Below are positions 26,225 through 34,611 of a DNA stretch of 64,000 nt, piece by piece. Under the pieces are notes generated by a model. That model was not told the origin of the DNA. It did not search any database and saw only the letters and a list, made by a program, of their open reading frames with translations. Within the stretch, counting starts at the first letter, position 1. Every line of letters starts with the position of its first letter. The position numbers were made by a program, and so were the translations under genes. The DNA is from Candidatus Hydrogenedentota bacterium (GTDB lineage: Bacteria > Hydrogenedentota > Hydrogenedentia > Hydrogenedentales > JAGMZX01): contig JAKQEQ010000171.1 in assembly GCA_029556545.1 (NCBI GenBank), positions 1-64,000 of the forward strand, in the 5' to 3' direction.

Positions 26225-27100
26225 TCAAAGCGGCAGTTCGGGCGCCTCGAGGGCATCCTTTGCGAAGCGCGCCAACACTTCGAGCCGCTGATCCGGCGGC
26301 AACGGCTTCTTCGCCGAGTCCAGGGCTTCCCAGGCCTCGGCGTCCTGCAACGACTTGATGTTCCGGTTATCCTCCGCCTCGAAATCATCGCGCGCCGCCA
26401 GCTTCGCCACACGAATAACGGCGGTTAGTTTCGGGTCAACCGCGCCGCTGATCGGCCGTTCCGGATTCGGGTATTGATGCCATAAGGCATCGGCCAGGGC
26501 CTGCGGCAGGTTCCAACGTCGGGCAAGCGCCATGGCCACGTCCGCGTTGGTGAAGCCGAACTCCTCCAGCTCGACCGTGTACAGCGTTTGTTGATCGTTC
26601 TTATATTCCTCATAGAAGCGCGCATAATCATCCCCCAACTGGCACAGCAGCACCATCTTGCCGATGTCGTGCAGTAGCCCCGTGATGAATTCCTCGCCCT
26701 GGAGCCCGAGGCCCATCTCCGTGCCGAGATTCTTCGCGATGGCGCCGACCCGCAGCGAATGAGCCCAAATCTCTTGGCCAATGCGCACGTCGGCGCCCTT
26801 GGCGCGCAACGTCTCGAACACGGAAATCCCGAGGACGATATTGCGAATCTCACGCACCCCGAGGATTACCAGCGCCAGCTTCAACGTGCCCACATATTGC
26901 TTCATGCCGTAATACGAGGAGTTTGCCACGCGCAGAATCTTCGCGGTCAACGCCGGGTCCGACTGAATCTTCTGGCTTACCTGCGACATCTCGGAGGCCG
27001 GGTCTTCCGTGATACGCAGGACATCCGACACCACCGCCGGCATGGCGGGCAGGTCCCCCACGGATGCTATAACAAGTTCGACGGACTTTTCCGCGTTCAT
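26225..27100 (-). CDS. HDOD domain protein
   Basis: 291 residues dominated by an HDOD domain at about 12-210: VGDLPAMPAVVSDVLRITED at the start, DPALTAKILRVANSSYYG, and FITGLLHDIGKMVLL. HDOD is an HD-like fold that usually lacks catalytic residues and acts in signalling, often with two-component or second-messenger systems. Here HDIGK keeps the HD pair. The C-terminal 70 residues are variable. It is followed by the small acidic gene and preceded by a 129-nt gap after the universal stress protein gene. Confidence 0.92.
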   Translation of the reverse strand: MNAEKSVELVIASVGDLPAMPAVVSDVLRITEDPASEMSQVSQKIQSDPALTAKILRVANSSYYGMKQYVGTLKLALVILGVREIRNIVLGISVFETLRAKGADVRIGQEIWAHSLRVGAIAKNLGTEMGLGLQGEEFITGLLHDIGKMVLLCQLGDDYARFYEEYKNDQQTLYTVELEEFGFTNADVAMALARRWNLPQALADALWHQYPNPERPISGAVDPKLTAVIRVAKLAARDDFEAEDNRNIKSLQDAEAWEALDSAKKPLPPDQRLEVLARFAKDALEAPELPL

Positions 27101-27229
27101 GGTTCTGCCTTCCTAAGTCCTCACACAGAGGAGTACACCGCCGTCACTTCCTCCCAATTCCCCACACGCGAAGCCGGCGTACCTCATTACCCGGCTCTTC
27201 AGCCAACGCGGGCCTGCGCCGCGCAATCG

Positions 27230-28060
27230 CTATCGGGTCAGTAGCGCCGGGCACGGGGCGTGATGAATGACGTAGTTCGTCGTACTGCCCAGCACGAGTT
27301 CGTGCATCTTGCTGTGCCCGTAAGCGCCCATTATCAATAAATCCGCCCCGCATGCGCCCGCATAGGCTACGATCTCCTCGCGCGGATCGCCCGGGCGAAG
27401 TTCCCATTGTCCCGCGACCCCATGTGCCTGCAAGTACTGTCGTGCGCCGGCGAGCGCGTCCTCTTGCACTTCCTCGCCGACCACCAGCACGTGCAAGGCC
27501 GCGCCCCAATTCGTCGCCAATTCGGCGGCCACCTGGAGCGCGCGATCCGCATATGCACTCCCATCGTAGGCCGCCAGCAAGCGTTGATCGCCGAGTTGAT
27601 CGACGCCCGTCACCAGAACGGGCCTGGAAGACCGACGGATGACCGACCTTGTGGTCGAGCCCAGCATGCCCTCGAGCCATGCGCTGTGCTCACCGCCGCG
27701 TCCCATTACCACCAGGTCGGCGAGGCTGCTGTGCTCGACAATCTCCCGTGCCACAATCCCCGTAGCCTGTGCCGTTTCGCAGGGCGCGCCCGCCTCTTCG
27801 CACACGCTTTGGAAGGCCGACAGCGCCGCGCGGCCCCGTTCCTCGAGCAGCAACGTGATGTTTCCCTGGTAATTTACGTAGGGCGCGGTCCCGAGCGACG
27901 CTGACAGGTCGCGCAGAAAGGGCCCCTCGAGCAGCTTCACATCGACCACGTGCAGGCCGCACAACGTCGCCCCACACCTGCGCGCCAGCGCGACGGCATA
28001 TCGGACGCCGACCATCGCGGCGTCGCTGCCGTCCGTGGGTACAAGAATACGCTTAATCAT
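27230..28060 (-). CDS. Tandem universal stress protein
   Basis: 276 residues with two UspA domains (1-150 and 155-276). The first opens KRILVPTDGSDAAMVGVRYA; the second opens RLLAAYDGSAYADRALQVA and carries the ATP-binding G-2x-G-9x-G(S/T) motif in MGAYGHSKMHELVLGST. The first copy has a similar but longer-spaced loop (GRGGEHSAWLEGMLGST). USPs bind ATP and aid survival under stress. Its ATG overlaps the hisH stop codon by 4 nt, an odd coupling to histidine synthesis. Confidence 0.93.
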   Translation of the reverse strand: MIKRILVPTDGSDAAMVGVRYAVALARRCGATLCGLHVVDVKLLEGPFLRDLSASLGTAPYVNYQGNITLLLEERGRAALSAFQSVCEEAGAPCETAQATGIVAREIVEHSSLADLVVMGRGGEHSAWLEGMLGSTTRSVIRRSSRPVLVTGVDQLGDQRLLAAYDGSAYADRALQVAAELATNWGAALHVLVVGEEVQEDALAGARQYLQAHGVAGQWELRPGDPREEIVAYAGACGADLLIMGAYGHSKMHELVLGSTTNYVIHHAPCPALLTR

Positions 28061-28686
28061 CGGCCCTCCTCGACGAGTTCCGCGAAGGCGCGCAGGATCG
28101 AAATGCCCGCACCCTGACTCTTTTCCGGGTGGAACTGGACCGCTAAGACGTTATCGCGTCCGACGATGGCGGGGAACTCGACACCGTGTTCCGACGTGGC
28201 GAGTACGAGGCTTGGGTCCGCGGGCTGCGCATAGTAGCTGTGCACGAAATACGCATAGGGCGCCGCACCGTTGCGGATCAGCGGGCAGGCGCCCGGCGCG
28301 ACGGGGCGCACGCGGTTCCAACCCATGTGCGGTACTTTGAGTCCTCGGGGCCGCAGGTCGGGAAACCGCACCACGCGCCCGGAGAACACGCCGAGGCCGC
28401 GAGAGCCCTCGCCTTCGTCGCTCCCCTCGAAAAGGAGCTGCAAACCGACGCAGATGCCGAGAAACGGCCGCCCGCTCGCGGCCGCGTCAAGCACCGGATC
28501 GACGAGGCCCCGCGAGGCGAGGCCGTCGTAGCAGTCCTTGAATGCGCCCACGCCCGGCAACACGACGGCGTCCGCAGCGGCGATCCGGGCCGGATCATCG
28601 GTGATCACGGCGTCCGCGCCGGCTTTTTCGAGGCCTTTCTGCGCGCTGCGCAGATTGCCCAGTCCATAGTCCACAATCGCGATCAC
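28057..28686 (-). CDS. hisH: Imidazole glycerol phosphate synthase, glutaminase subunit
   Basis: 209 residues, normal HisH length. HisH splits glutamine and passes ammonia to HisF to make IGP and AICAR in histidine synthesis. Visible are IVDYGLGNLRSA at the start, VLPGVGAFKDC, the nucleophile elbow GICVGLQLLF with the catalytic cysteine, and the catalytic His/Glu in QFHPEKSQ. It sits between hisB and a universal stress gene with 4-nt overlaps on both sides; hisA and hisF, which often follow, are absent here. Confidence 0.97.
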   Translation of the reverse strand: MIAIVDYGLGNLRSAQKGLEKAGADAVITDDPARIAAADAVVLPGVGAFKDCYDGLASRGLVDPVLDAAASGRPFLGICVGLQLLFEGSDEGEGSRGLGVFSGRVVRFPDLRPRGLKVPHMGWNRVRPVAPGACPLIRNGAAPYAYFVHSYYAQPADPSLVLATSEHGVEFPAIVGRDNVLAVQFHPEKSQGAGISILRAFAELVEEGR

Positions 28687-29273
28687 GCCTCAAGAATTCC
28701 TTTGGTCGATGGGATGTCCTTCACCCGCGGATCGAGGCATACCGCCTCGCGCAATGCGCGCGCGAATGCCTTGAACAACGCCTCGATGCAGTGATGCGCG
28801 TTCCTGCCGTGCCGCAGCAGCAGGTGCAGCGTCGTCTTGCTGTGGGTGGCGAAGGCGCGGAAGAACTCCTCCGTCAATTCCACGTCGAACTCGCCGACCT
28901 GCGACGTCGCGAACGCGGCGTCGAATACGAGGAACGGCCTACCGCAGAAATCGATCGCCGCCTCGGCCAGCGCGTCATCCATCGGAACCACCGCGTGTCC
29001 GAAACGGGTCAGCCCGACCGGCGCGCCCACCGCCTCGTGGAACGCTTTGCCAAGGCAGATGCCCACGTCTTCCACCGTGTGGTGCGCATCGGTCTCGAGG
29101 TCGCCCTTGGCGGCGACAGTGAGGTCAAAGAGGCCGTGGCGCGCCACGTGCGTCAACATGTGGTCGAGAAACCCGACGCCGGTACGGGCCTCGATCTTGC
29201 CTTCGCCGTCGAGCTTGAGGACGACCGAAATCGTCGTTTCGGCCGTACTGCGCGAAATATTTGCCTGCCGCAT
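28683..29273 (-). CDS. hisB: Imidazoleglycerol-phosphate dehydratase
   Basis: 196 residues, single-domain HisB that dehydrates imidazole glycerol phosphate to imidazole acetol phosphate. The metal-binding motifs are DAHHTVEDVG and the second-half HHCIEALFKAFARAL; FLDHMLTHVARHG is the family signature. The phosphatase domain fused in E. coli HisB is absent, as usual outside enterics. It is 4 nt overlapped with hisH and 17 nt after the phosphoesterase gene. Confidence 0.97.
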   Translation of the reverse strand: MRQANISRSTAETTISVVLKLDGEGKIEARTGVGFLDHMLTHVARHGLFDLTVAAKGDLETDAHHTVEDVGICLGKAFHEAVGAPVGLTRFGHAVVPMDDALAEAAIDFCGRPFLVFDAAFATSQVGEFDVELTEEFFRAFATHSKTTLHLLLRHGRNAHHCIEALFKAFARALREAVCLDPRVKDIPSTKGILEA

Positions 29274-29290
29274 AGTTCAAGGCCTCACTG

Positions 29291-30016
29291 TTATCGGCCC
29301 AAGGTCAATCGTTCGGCCAGAAACGGGGGCAGCCCCGCCTCGACCACGCGTGCGTACGCTTGGTCGACCGGATAGCTGACCCGAATCTGCTCGTACTCGG
29401 TCTTTTCCGTGTCCAACAAACCGAAAGCCGCCCGGGGGTCGCCGTCGCGCGGCTGCCCTACCGAGCCCGGATTGATGAAGAACGCCTTATCGCCCACCAA
29501 CGAAAACTTGCTGTCGTCATCCACGGTATATACACCGTCCGCCGAGTAGATCCCCGGCGTATGCGTATGCCCGAACAAACACAGCCGGCAGCCGCTTTCC
29601 TCGAGAAACGGCAGGTGCGCGATAATATCTTCCCAACCAAAGAGGTACATGTCCCGGTCGCCGGGGGCGCCATGCACCGCCATAAAGTGCTCCGTCTGGA
29701 TCTGTCCCGGCAATCCTTGCAGCCATTCCAGATTCTCCGGCGAAAGCTGCTCGCGCGTCCAGAGCGCGGCCGCCAACGCCACCTGGTTGAAGCCCCAGGG
29801 CTCCTCCAGGAGGCAGGCCACCGCGTCGTGATTGCCCATGATGGTGGGTATCCCGCGCTCACGTACGATGTTGGCGCACTCATTTGGGCTGGCATTGTAG
29901 CCCACCACGTCGCCGAGACAGACGGTCCGGTCCACGCCCAATGCGTCAATGCGGGCCAGCACGGCCTCGAGGGCCTCGAGATTCGCGTGGATGTCCGAGA
30001 TTACCGCGTACCTCAA
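29291..30016 (-). CDS. Calcineurin-like metallophosphoesterase
   Basis: 241 residues with all metal-ligand blocks of the calcineurin-like fold: SDIHANLEA, LGDVVGYNASP, MGNHDAV, VHGAPGDRDMY and GHTHTPG. These enzymes hydrolyse phosphomono- or diesters with two metal ions; the branch with GYNASPNEC is often annotated as a YfcE/diadenosine tetraphosphatase-like phosphatase. The start is a TTG at 30016 because AGGAGG stands 8 nt upstream; longer frames would bury it. Leads into hisB. Confidence 0.88.
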   Translation of the reverse strand: MRYAVISDIHANLEALEAVLARIDALGVDRTVCLGDVVGYNASPNECANIVRERGIPTIMGNHDAVACLLEEPWGFNQVALAAALWTREQLSPENLEWLQGLPGQIQTEHFMAVHGAPGDRDMYLFGWEDIIAHLPFLEESGCRLCLFGHTHTPGIYSADGVYTVDDDSKFSLVGDKAFFINPGSVGQPRDGDPRAAFGLLDTEKTEYEQIRVSYPVDQAYARVVEAGLPPFLAERLTLGR

Positions 30017-30325
30017 ACGTAGCACCTCCTCCGCGCACCGGCGCAGTCCGCATCGCATAAGCGTCCAGCGGGGCTCTCACAGGACCGAAATACATTCTCG
30101 CCGCGCACCGCATCATCCCAAGCCGTACAGTCTCAAGTCGGTCAAAAGCAACCGGCCTCCGGGACCCGTATTCTGCCTGCAAGCCCCCGATGGATTCAAG
30201 ATATGCCCAAAATTCCGCCTTGGCGCGCCCCTCGGGCGACGGCGCTCCCGGGCACTTGCGCGCGCCGCGCGTTTGATTTACGATGCGTGCCGGGTATTGA
30301 GGCGGTACCCCGGAAGGTGCGAACC
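30017..30325. other. Divergent intergenic region
   Basis: About 310 nt between the phosphoesterase and the kinase gene. Only weak plus-strand promoter-like hexamers are visible (TTGATT at 30273-30278 with TATTGA 16 nt on). No repeat or further gene is seen. Confidence 0.3.
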
Positions 30326-32653
30326 ATGAAACAGTTCATCGGCTGGTATTGGGACGGTATTCTGGGCAGGCTGCTGGGTATCATCCAGCAGTGGTTCTTC
30401 AAAGGGCAGCCTCTAGAGTCCCCGTGGCCCTTTGTGGTGAAGTGCCTGATTTCACTGGTCATCGTTTTCATCATTTACGAACTCTACCTTTACTTCCTGC
30501 GCATCACGCGCAAGCGAAAACTGCGCGACGCGGTGGTGTTGGATGGAACCAGTGCCTCGCCCCTCGGGCCGCAGGACTCCCAATTCGTGCAGTCGCTCGA
30601 GGCCACCAAGGACCTCGAAGGCACCATCGAACCCCTCAAGCGCGCGAGACGCTACGACCGGCTCGGCGAGATTTATTCCTCGCTGAACCGCCCAAAGGAG
30701 GCCGCGAAGTGGTTCCGCAAGGCGGGCGACAAGCGCCGCGCCGCGATGGAATGGGCGAAAGCAGGCAAGACGCTGAAGGCCGCCCGCATGTTGATGCGCA
30801 CGGGCGACTACGCGAACGCGGCGCGTTTCTACACGGAGAAGGGCAAGCACATGGCCGCCGCAAAGGCCCATAACAAGCTCGGCGACCTGCCCGGCGCGGC
30901 GGCGGCTTACGCGCGAGCGGGCCGCTATCCGCAGGCGGCGGGCATGTTCAAGGACTACTTCGCCCAGAGCCGCGACGGCATGGACGCGCAAGTCAAGGCC
31001 GCGGACCAGTGTTACGCCCTTCTGAACGACGCCGCCGGCAAGGACAAAGTAGACGAGGCGACGCGGCGCGGTCTGGCCCAAGCCGTGGCCGTGCGCTTCG
31101 AGGGCGCGCAACGCTTCGACCTCGCCGCGCGCCTGTTCATGGCCGCGGGTGACTTCAACCGCGCCGGGGACGTTTTCCTGCATATGGGCCGACTCGAGGA
31201 GGCCGCGCGGTGCAAGAAGCAGGCCGGGCACGAGCGGGAGGCGCTCCTGATCGGCGCCCGCTATTACGAGTCCAAACAACTGTGGAAAGAGGCCGGCATG
31301 GCCTACCGGGGCGGCCAGGAGTGGCGCAAGGCCGGCGACTGCTTCTCGAAGGCGCTCGACCCGATCAGCGCGGCGGACTGCTATGAGAAGGCGGGCGAAT
31401 ACTTCGGGGCCGCATTTGCGCTGGTCCACGCCGACAAGTGGGAGAGCGCGATTTCCCTCTTTCAGAAAGTGAAGGAGGACCATCAACACTTCAATGAATC
31501 GCGCGCTCTGCTGGGGCGCTGTTTTTACGAACTCCGCGACTACGCCCACTGTGCCGCCACGCTCGAGAACCACCTCATGGGCGAGCGCGTTCGCACCGGA
31601 AACGTCGAGTATTTCTGGATGCTTGCGCTGGCTTACGAACAACTCGGCGAACTCGAAAAGTCGAGGCAGGTTCTCCTCAAGATACAGAGCGTTAACGTTG
31701 GCTACCGCGACGTCAAGAACCGTCTCTCGAACATCGAATCCCGCATTTCGATGGGACATGGGCTCGGCGAGACCGCGTTTCCGGCGGCGACCCCGTCCGC
31801 GGTCGGCCGCGCCGCGAGCCCCGACGACGCCACCCAGATTATGTCGATGGTCGCCAACGCGATCGGGGCGCGATACCGCATCGAGAAGGAACTGGGCAGG
31901 GGCGGGATGGGCGTCGTATATCTCGCGCGCGACACCCAGCTCGACCGGCCCGTGGCGCTCAAGTTTCTCGGCACGCTTCTTGACGGTTCGGAGGAGTACC
32001 GCAAGCGATTCCTGCGCGAGGCCCGCGCGGCGGCCAAAGTCTCGCACCCGAACATCGTCAGCATATATGACATTTGCGACACCGAAGGCCGCGCGTATAT
32101 CGCCATGGAATACATCGAAGGCATGGACCTGCACCGCTACGTCCGCCGCAAGGAGCGCCTCGAACCGCGCGAGGCCGTCAACATCGTCATGCAAGCGTGC
32201 TCGGCGCTCCAAGCTGTGCATGACGCCGGCATTGTCCACCGCGACATCAAGCCGGACAATATCGTCGTCGCCCGCGGCGGCCTGGTGAAACTGATGGACT
32301 TCGGTCTGGCCAAAGGCGCCGACATGCGCCTGACCTCGCCAAACATGGTCATGGGAACGCCTTGTTACATGTCGCCCGAGCAATGCCGGGGCGAAGACGT
32401 CGACGCCCGGTCCGACATCTACGCGCTGGGCCTTGTCCTGCACGAAGCGCTAACCGGACAAACCGTGTTCGCGGACGGCGACGTGCTTCAACGCCAGCAG
32501 ACGGAGACGCCGCGTCGTCCCGGTGAAATAGTCGCGGGGATTCCCGAATTACTCGATCAGATCGTCATGAAGTGCATTGCGAAGGCCGCGGACGAACGTT
32601 TCCAGACCGCGCGCGAACTCGCGGCCAACCTGCGACAGGTCCGCTTCGCGTAA
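30326..32653 (+). CDS. Membrane-anchored TPR protein fused to Ser/Thr protein kinase
   Basis: 775 residues. One membrane helix at about 37-59 is followed by basic residues, then a long run of TPR-like helix pairs from about 90 to 480 (WFRKAGDKRRAAMEWAKAG, YTEKGKHMAAAKAHNKLG, CYEKAGEYFGAAFAL). The C-terminal 265 residues are a Hanks-type kinase: LGRGGMGVVYLARD, VALKFLG, IVHRDIKPDN, MDFGLAKG and MSPEQCRGEDVDARSDIY, all catalytic residues kept. In most bacterial kinases the order is kinase first and sensor last; here the TPR scaffold is N-terminal and the kinase is at the C-terminus, both on the cytoplasmic side. ATG 30326 has GGAAGGTG 7 nt upstream. A palindromic repeat follows the stop. Confidence 0.92.
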   Translation: MKQFIGWYWDGILGRLLGIIQQWFFKGQPLESPWPFVVKCLISLVIVFIIYELYLYFLRITRKRKLRDAVVLDGTSASPLGPQDSQFVQSLEATKDLEGTIEPLKRARRYDRLGEIYSSLNRPKEAAKWFRKAGDKRRAAMEWAKAGKTLKAARMLMRTGDYANAARFYTEKGKHMAAAKAHNKLGDLPGAAAAYARAGRYPQAAGMFKDYFAQSRDGMDAQVKAADQCYALLNDAAGKDKVDEATRRGLAQAVAVRFEGAQRFDLAARLFMAAGDFNRAGDVFLHMGRLEEAARCKKQAGHEREALLIGARYYESKQLWKEAGMAYRGGQEWRKAGDCFSKALDPISAADCYEKAGEYFGAAFALVHADKWESAISLFQKVKEDHQHFNESRALLGRCFYELRDYAHCAATLENHLMGERVRTGNVEYFWMLALAYEQLGELEKSRQVLLKIQSVNVGYRDVKNRLSNIESRISMGHGLGETAFPAATPSAVGRAASPDDATQIMSMVANAIGARYRIEKELGRGGMGVVYLARDTQLDRPVALKFLGTLLDGSEEYRKRFLREARAAAKVSHPNIVSIYDICDTEGRAYIAMEYIEGMDLHRYVRRKERLEPREAVNIVMQACSALQAVHDAGIVHRDIKPDNIVVARGGLVKLMDFGLAKGADMRLTSPNMVMGTPCYMSPEQCRGEDVDARSDIYALGLVLHEALTGQTVFADGDVLQRQQTETPRRPGEIVAGIPELLDQIVMKCIAKAADERFQTARELAANLRQVRFA

Positions 32654-32694
32654 GTATCCGCCGGAAACGCGCCGCGATCACGGAGAGCCGAGAG

Positions 32695-32764
32695 GTCCTA
32701 TGGGACAAATACGACCTATTGGGAGGGTTTTCTCCATAGGTCCCATAGGACTATAGGTCGTATT
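32695..32764. repeat. Compound palindromic element (A-B ... A'-B')
   Basis: Two 12-nt arms, GTCCTATGGGAC (32695-32706) and AATACGACCTAT (32708-32719), recur as exact reverse complements at 32740-32751 and 32753-32764. The order A-B-loop-A'-B' cannot nest as one hairpin. It fills the gap between the convergent kinase and dut genes. Confidence 0.85.
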
Positions 32765-32795
32765 CTTCGCCTCGAAGAAGCGGTTCGCGCGAGGT

Positions 32796-33251
32796 CTAGC
32801 GCCCCGTGTGGCCGAAGCCGCCCGCGCCGCGCGGCGTATCCTCGAGCGCGTTCACGAGTCGCCACCGCGCGTGCGTCACGGGCGCCACAATCATCTGGGC
32901 GATTCGGTCCCCACGACGAATGTGGAACGGTTCGTGACCGTGGTTGATGAGGATGACCTTAATCTCGCCGCGGTAATCCGCGTCGATGGTGCCCGGCGTA
33001 TTGACCATCGAAATGCCGTGATCGAGGGCGAGGCCGCTGCGAGGGCGAATTTGCGCCTCGTATCCGGGCGGGAGCGCGACGCGGAGGCCGGTCGGCACGA
33101 GCGCGCGTTCGCCGGGACCGAGCGCGAGCGGCTCAACGACCGCCGCGCGCAGGTCCATGCCCGCCGCGTGCTCGGTCGCGTAGGAGGGCAAGGGGATGTC
33201 CTCACAGCCCGGTTCGCGGGTGATGTAGACAATCACGTCCTCCGGGCTCAT
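32796..33251 (-). CDS. dut: dUTP diphosphatase
   Basis: 151 residues, standard homotrimeric dUTPase that turns dUTP into dUMP. All five motifs are present: [40 protein letters not shown] and the mobile tail [11 protein letters not shown]. It protects DNA from uracil and feeds dTMP synthesis. Its ATG overlaps the stop of the M16 peptidase gene by 4 nt, a pairing seen in several bacteria together with pnp. Confidence 0.97.
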   Translation of the reverse strand: MSPEDVIVYITREPGCEDIPLPSYATEHAAGMDLRAAVVEPLALGPGERALVPTGLRVALPPGYEAQIRPRSGLALDHGISMVNTPGTIDADYRGEIKVILINHGHEPFHIRRGDRIAQMIVAPVTHARWRLVNALEDTPRGAGGFGHTGR

Positions 33252-34516
33252 AGTGGCACCGCGTCGCCTGGCCGCGCGTCGCCCGGTCCGAGTACCAACA
33301 GCGCGCAGTTCTCAGGGGTGAAGATACGCGCCGCGAGCGCCTGTACGTCCGCAGGCGTCACGGCGTCGATCTCGGTGATGATTTCGTCCACGGGCAGGAT
33401 GCGACGGTAGTAGAGTATCGACTTCGCCATCCGCGCCATGCGCGTGAATGTGCTCTCGAGCGCCATGAGGATATTGCCCTTGATTTGCTCGCGGTTCGAT
33501 TCGAGTTCGTCCTCCGGAACGGGCGTCTCGCGGAGGCGGCGCATCTCCCCGCAGGCCAGGTCGAGCGTGCGGCGGAGATTGGGCGGGGCGACCGCGGCGT
33601 AAATGCCGAATATCCCCGCCGTGAGGAACGAGGACTGAAAGCTGTAGATGGAGTACGCGAGTCCCTCCTGCTCGCGGATGCGTTCGAAGAGCCGCGAAGT
33701 CGAGCCGCCGCCCAGCGTATTGTTGAGCACCTCGCAGACATAGCGCTCGCTGTCTCCCACGCGCGCCCCGGGAAACCCGAAACACACGTGGGATTGGCTG
33801 ATGTCCCGCGCGCATTGCGCGATGCCCGCGCGGAATCGCGGCGGCGCACAGCCGTTGGGCGTCGGGTCGGAGGTCATTGCGCCGAACGCCTCGGTAATCT
33901 GATCGAGAACGGCGTCTTCGTCGAGATTACCGGCCACCGAGACGACCATGTTATGCGGGCGGTACCACGCATCGTGAAAGGCGCGCACATGCTCGATCGT
34001 CAAACCGGAAACGGTCGCCTGCCCGCCGAACACGGGTCGGCCCATCGGATGGTCGGGCCAATGCTGCGCGGTGAGCAGGTCGTGGGCGTATTCGTCCGGC
34101 GTATCCTCGACGCTGGCGATCTCCTCGAGAATGATGTTGCGCTCTTTCTCAAGATCGAGGAATCGCGAGCGGAGCACCACGTCGGCGAGAACCTCGATTC
34201 CCACATGAACATGTTTCGCGAGCATCTTCGTGTAGACGCACGTATACTCCCGGGAAGTAAATGCGTTGAATTGACCGCCGCGCCCCTCGATCTCCTGCAT
34301 CAGATCATGAGCCGAACGCGTGACGGTTCCCTTGAACATCAAGTGTTCGAGAAGATGGGCGAGTCCCGCCTCCGCGTCGCACTCGTCGGCTGACCCTGCC
34401 TTGACCCACACCCCGGCCGAGACGGTGTGCAGATACGGCAGGCGTTCGAGCGTGACCGTCAAACCGTTCGACAGGCGGTATACGTGCGCCGCTTCCTCCG
34501 TATGTGTGGTTACCAC
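33248..34516 (-). CDS. M16 family zinc metallopeptidase
   Basis: 422 residues, one pair of M16 halves as in processing-peptidase-like YmxG/PqqL relatives. The inverted zinc motif HLLEH is near residue 54 with the third ligand in [10 protein letters not shown]; the C-terminal half holds the R/Y-containing loop [19 protein letters not shown]. These act as dimers on peptides in the cytoplasm or envelope. No signal peptide is seen. It is in the classic order rpsO-pnp-M16-dut found in Gram-positive and other bacteria. Confidence 0.95.
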   Translation of the reverse strand: MVTTHTEEAAHVYRLSNGLTVTLERLPYLHTVSAGVWVKAGSADECDAEAGLAHLLEHLMFKGTVTRSAHDLMQEIEGRGGQFNAFTSREYTCVYTKMLAKHVHVGIEVLADVVLRSRFLDLEKERNIILEEIASVEDTPDEYAHDLLTAQHWPDHPMGRPVFGGQATVSGLTIEHVRAFHDAWYRPHNMVVSVAGNLDEDAVLDQITEAFGAMTSDPTPNGCAPPRFRAGIAQCARDISQSHVCFGFPGARVGDSERYVCEVLNNTLGGGSTSRLFERIREQEGLAYSIYSFQSSFLTAGIFGIYAAVAPPNLRRTLDLACGEMRRLRETPVPEDELESNREQIKGNILMALESTFTRMARMAKSILYYRRILPVDEIITEIDAVTPADVQALAARIFTPENCALLVLGPGDARPGDAVPL

Positions 34517-34550
34517 GTAGAAACCTCGTTCACGCGTTGGCGCGTCCTGG

Positions 34551-34605
34551 TTTGTAGTTCACGCTTCAGCGTGTTTTCAAGACAGCCTAAAGGCTGAACT
34601 ACAAA
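34551..34605. repeat. Inverted repeat element between pnp and the M16 peptidase gene
   Basis: TTTGTAGTTCA (34551-34561) and TGAACTACAAA (34595-34605) are perfect inverted ends. Inside are two smaller stems, CACGCTTCAGCGTG and AGCCTAAAGGCT. The 55-nt unit looks like a REP/MITE-type element inserted in the operon; as RNA it would form a branched hairpin downstream of pnp. Confidence 0.8.
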
Positions 34606-34611
34606 CATCTA

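Noticed and set aside
30452-32443. A 663-codon minus-strand frame opposite the TPR-kinase
   Set aside because: The plus strand has all kinase motifs; this frame has none and no ribosome site.
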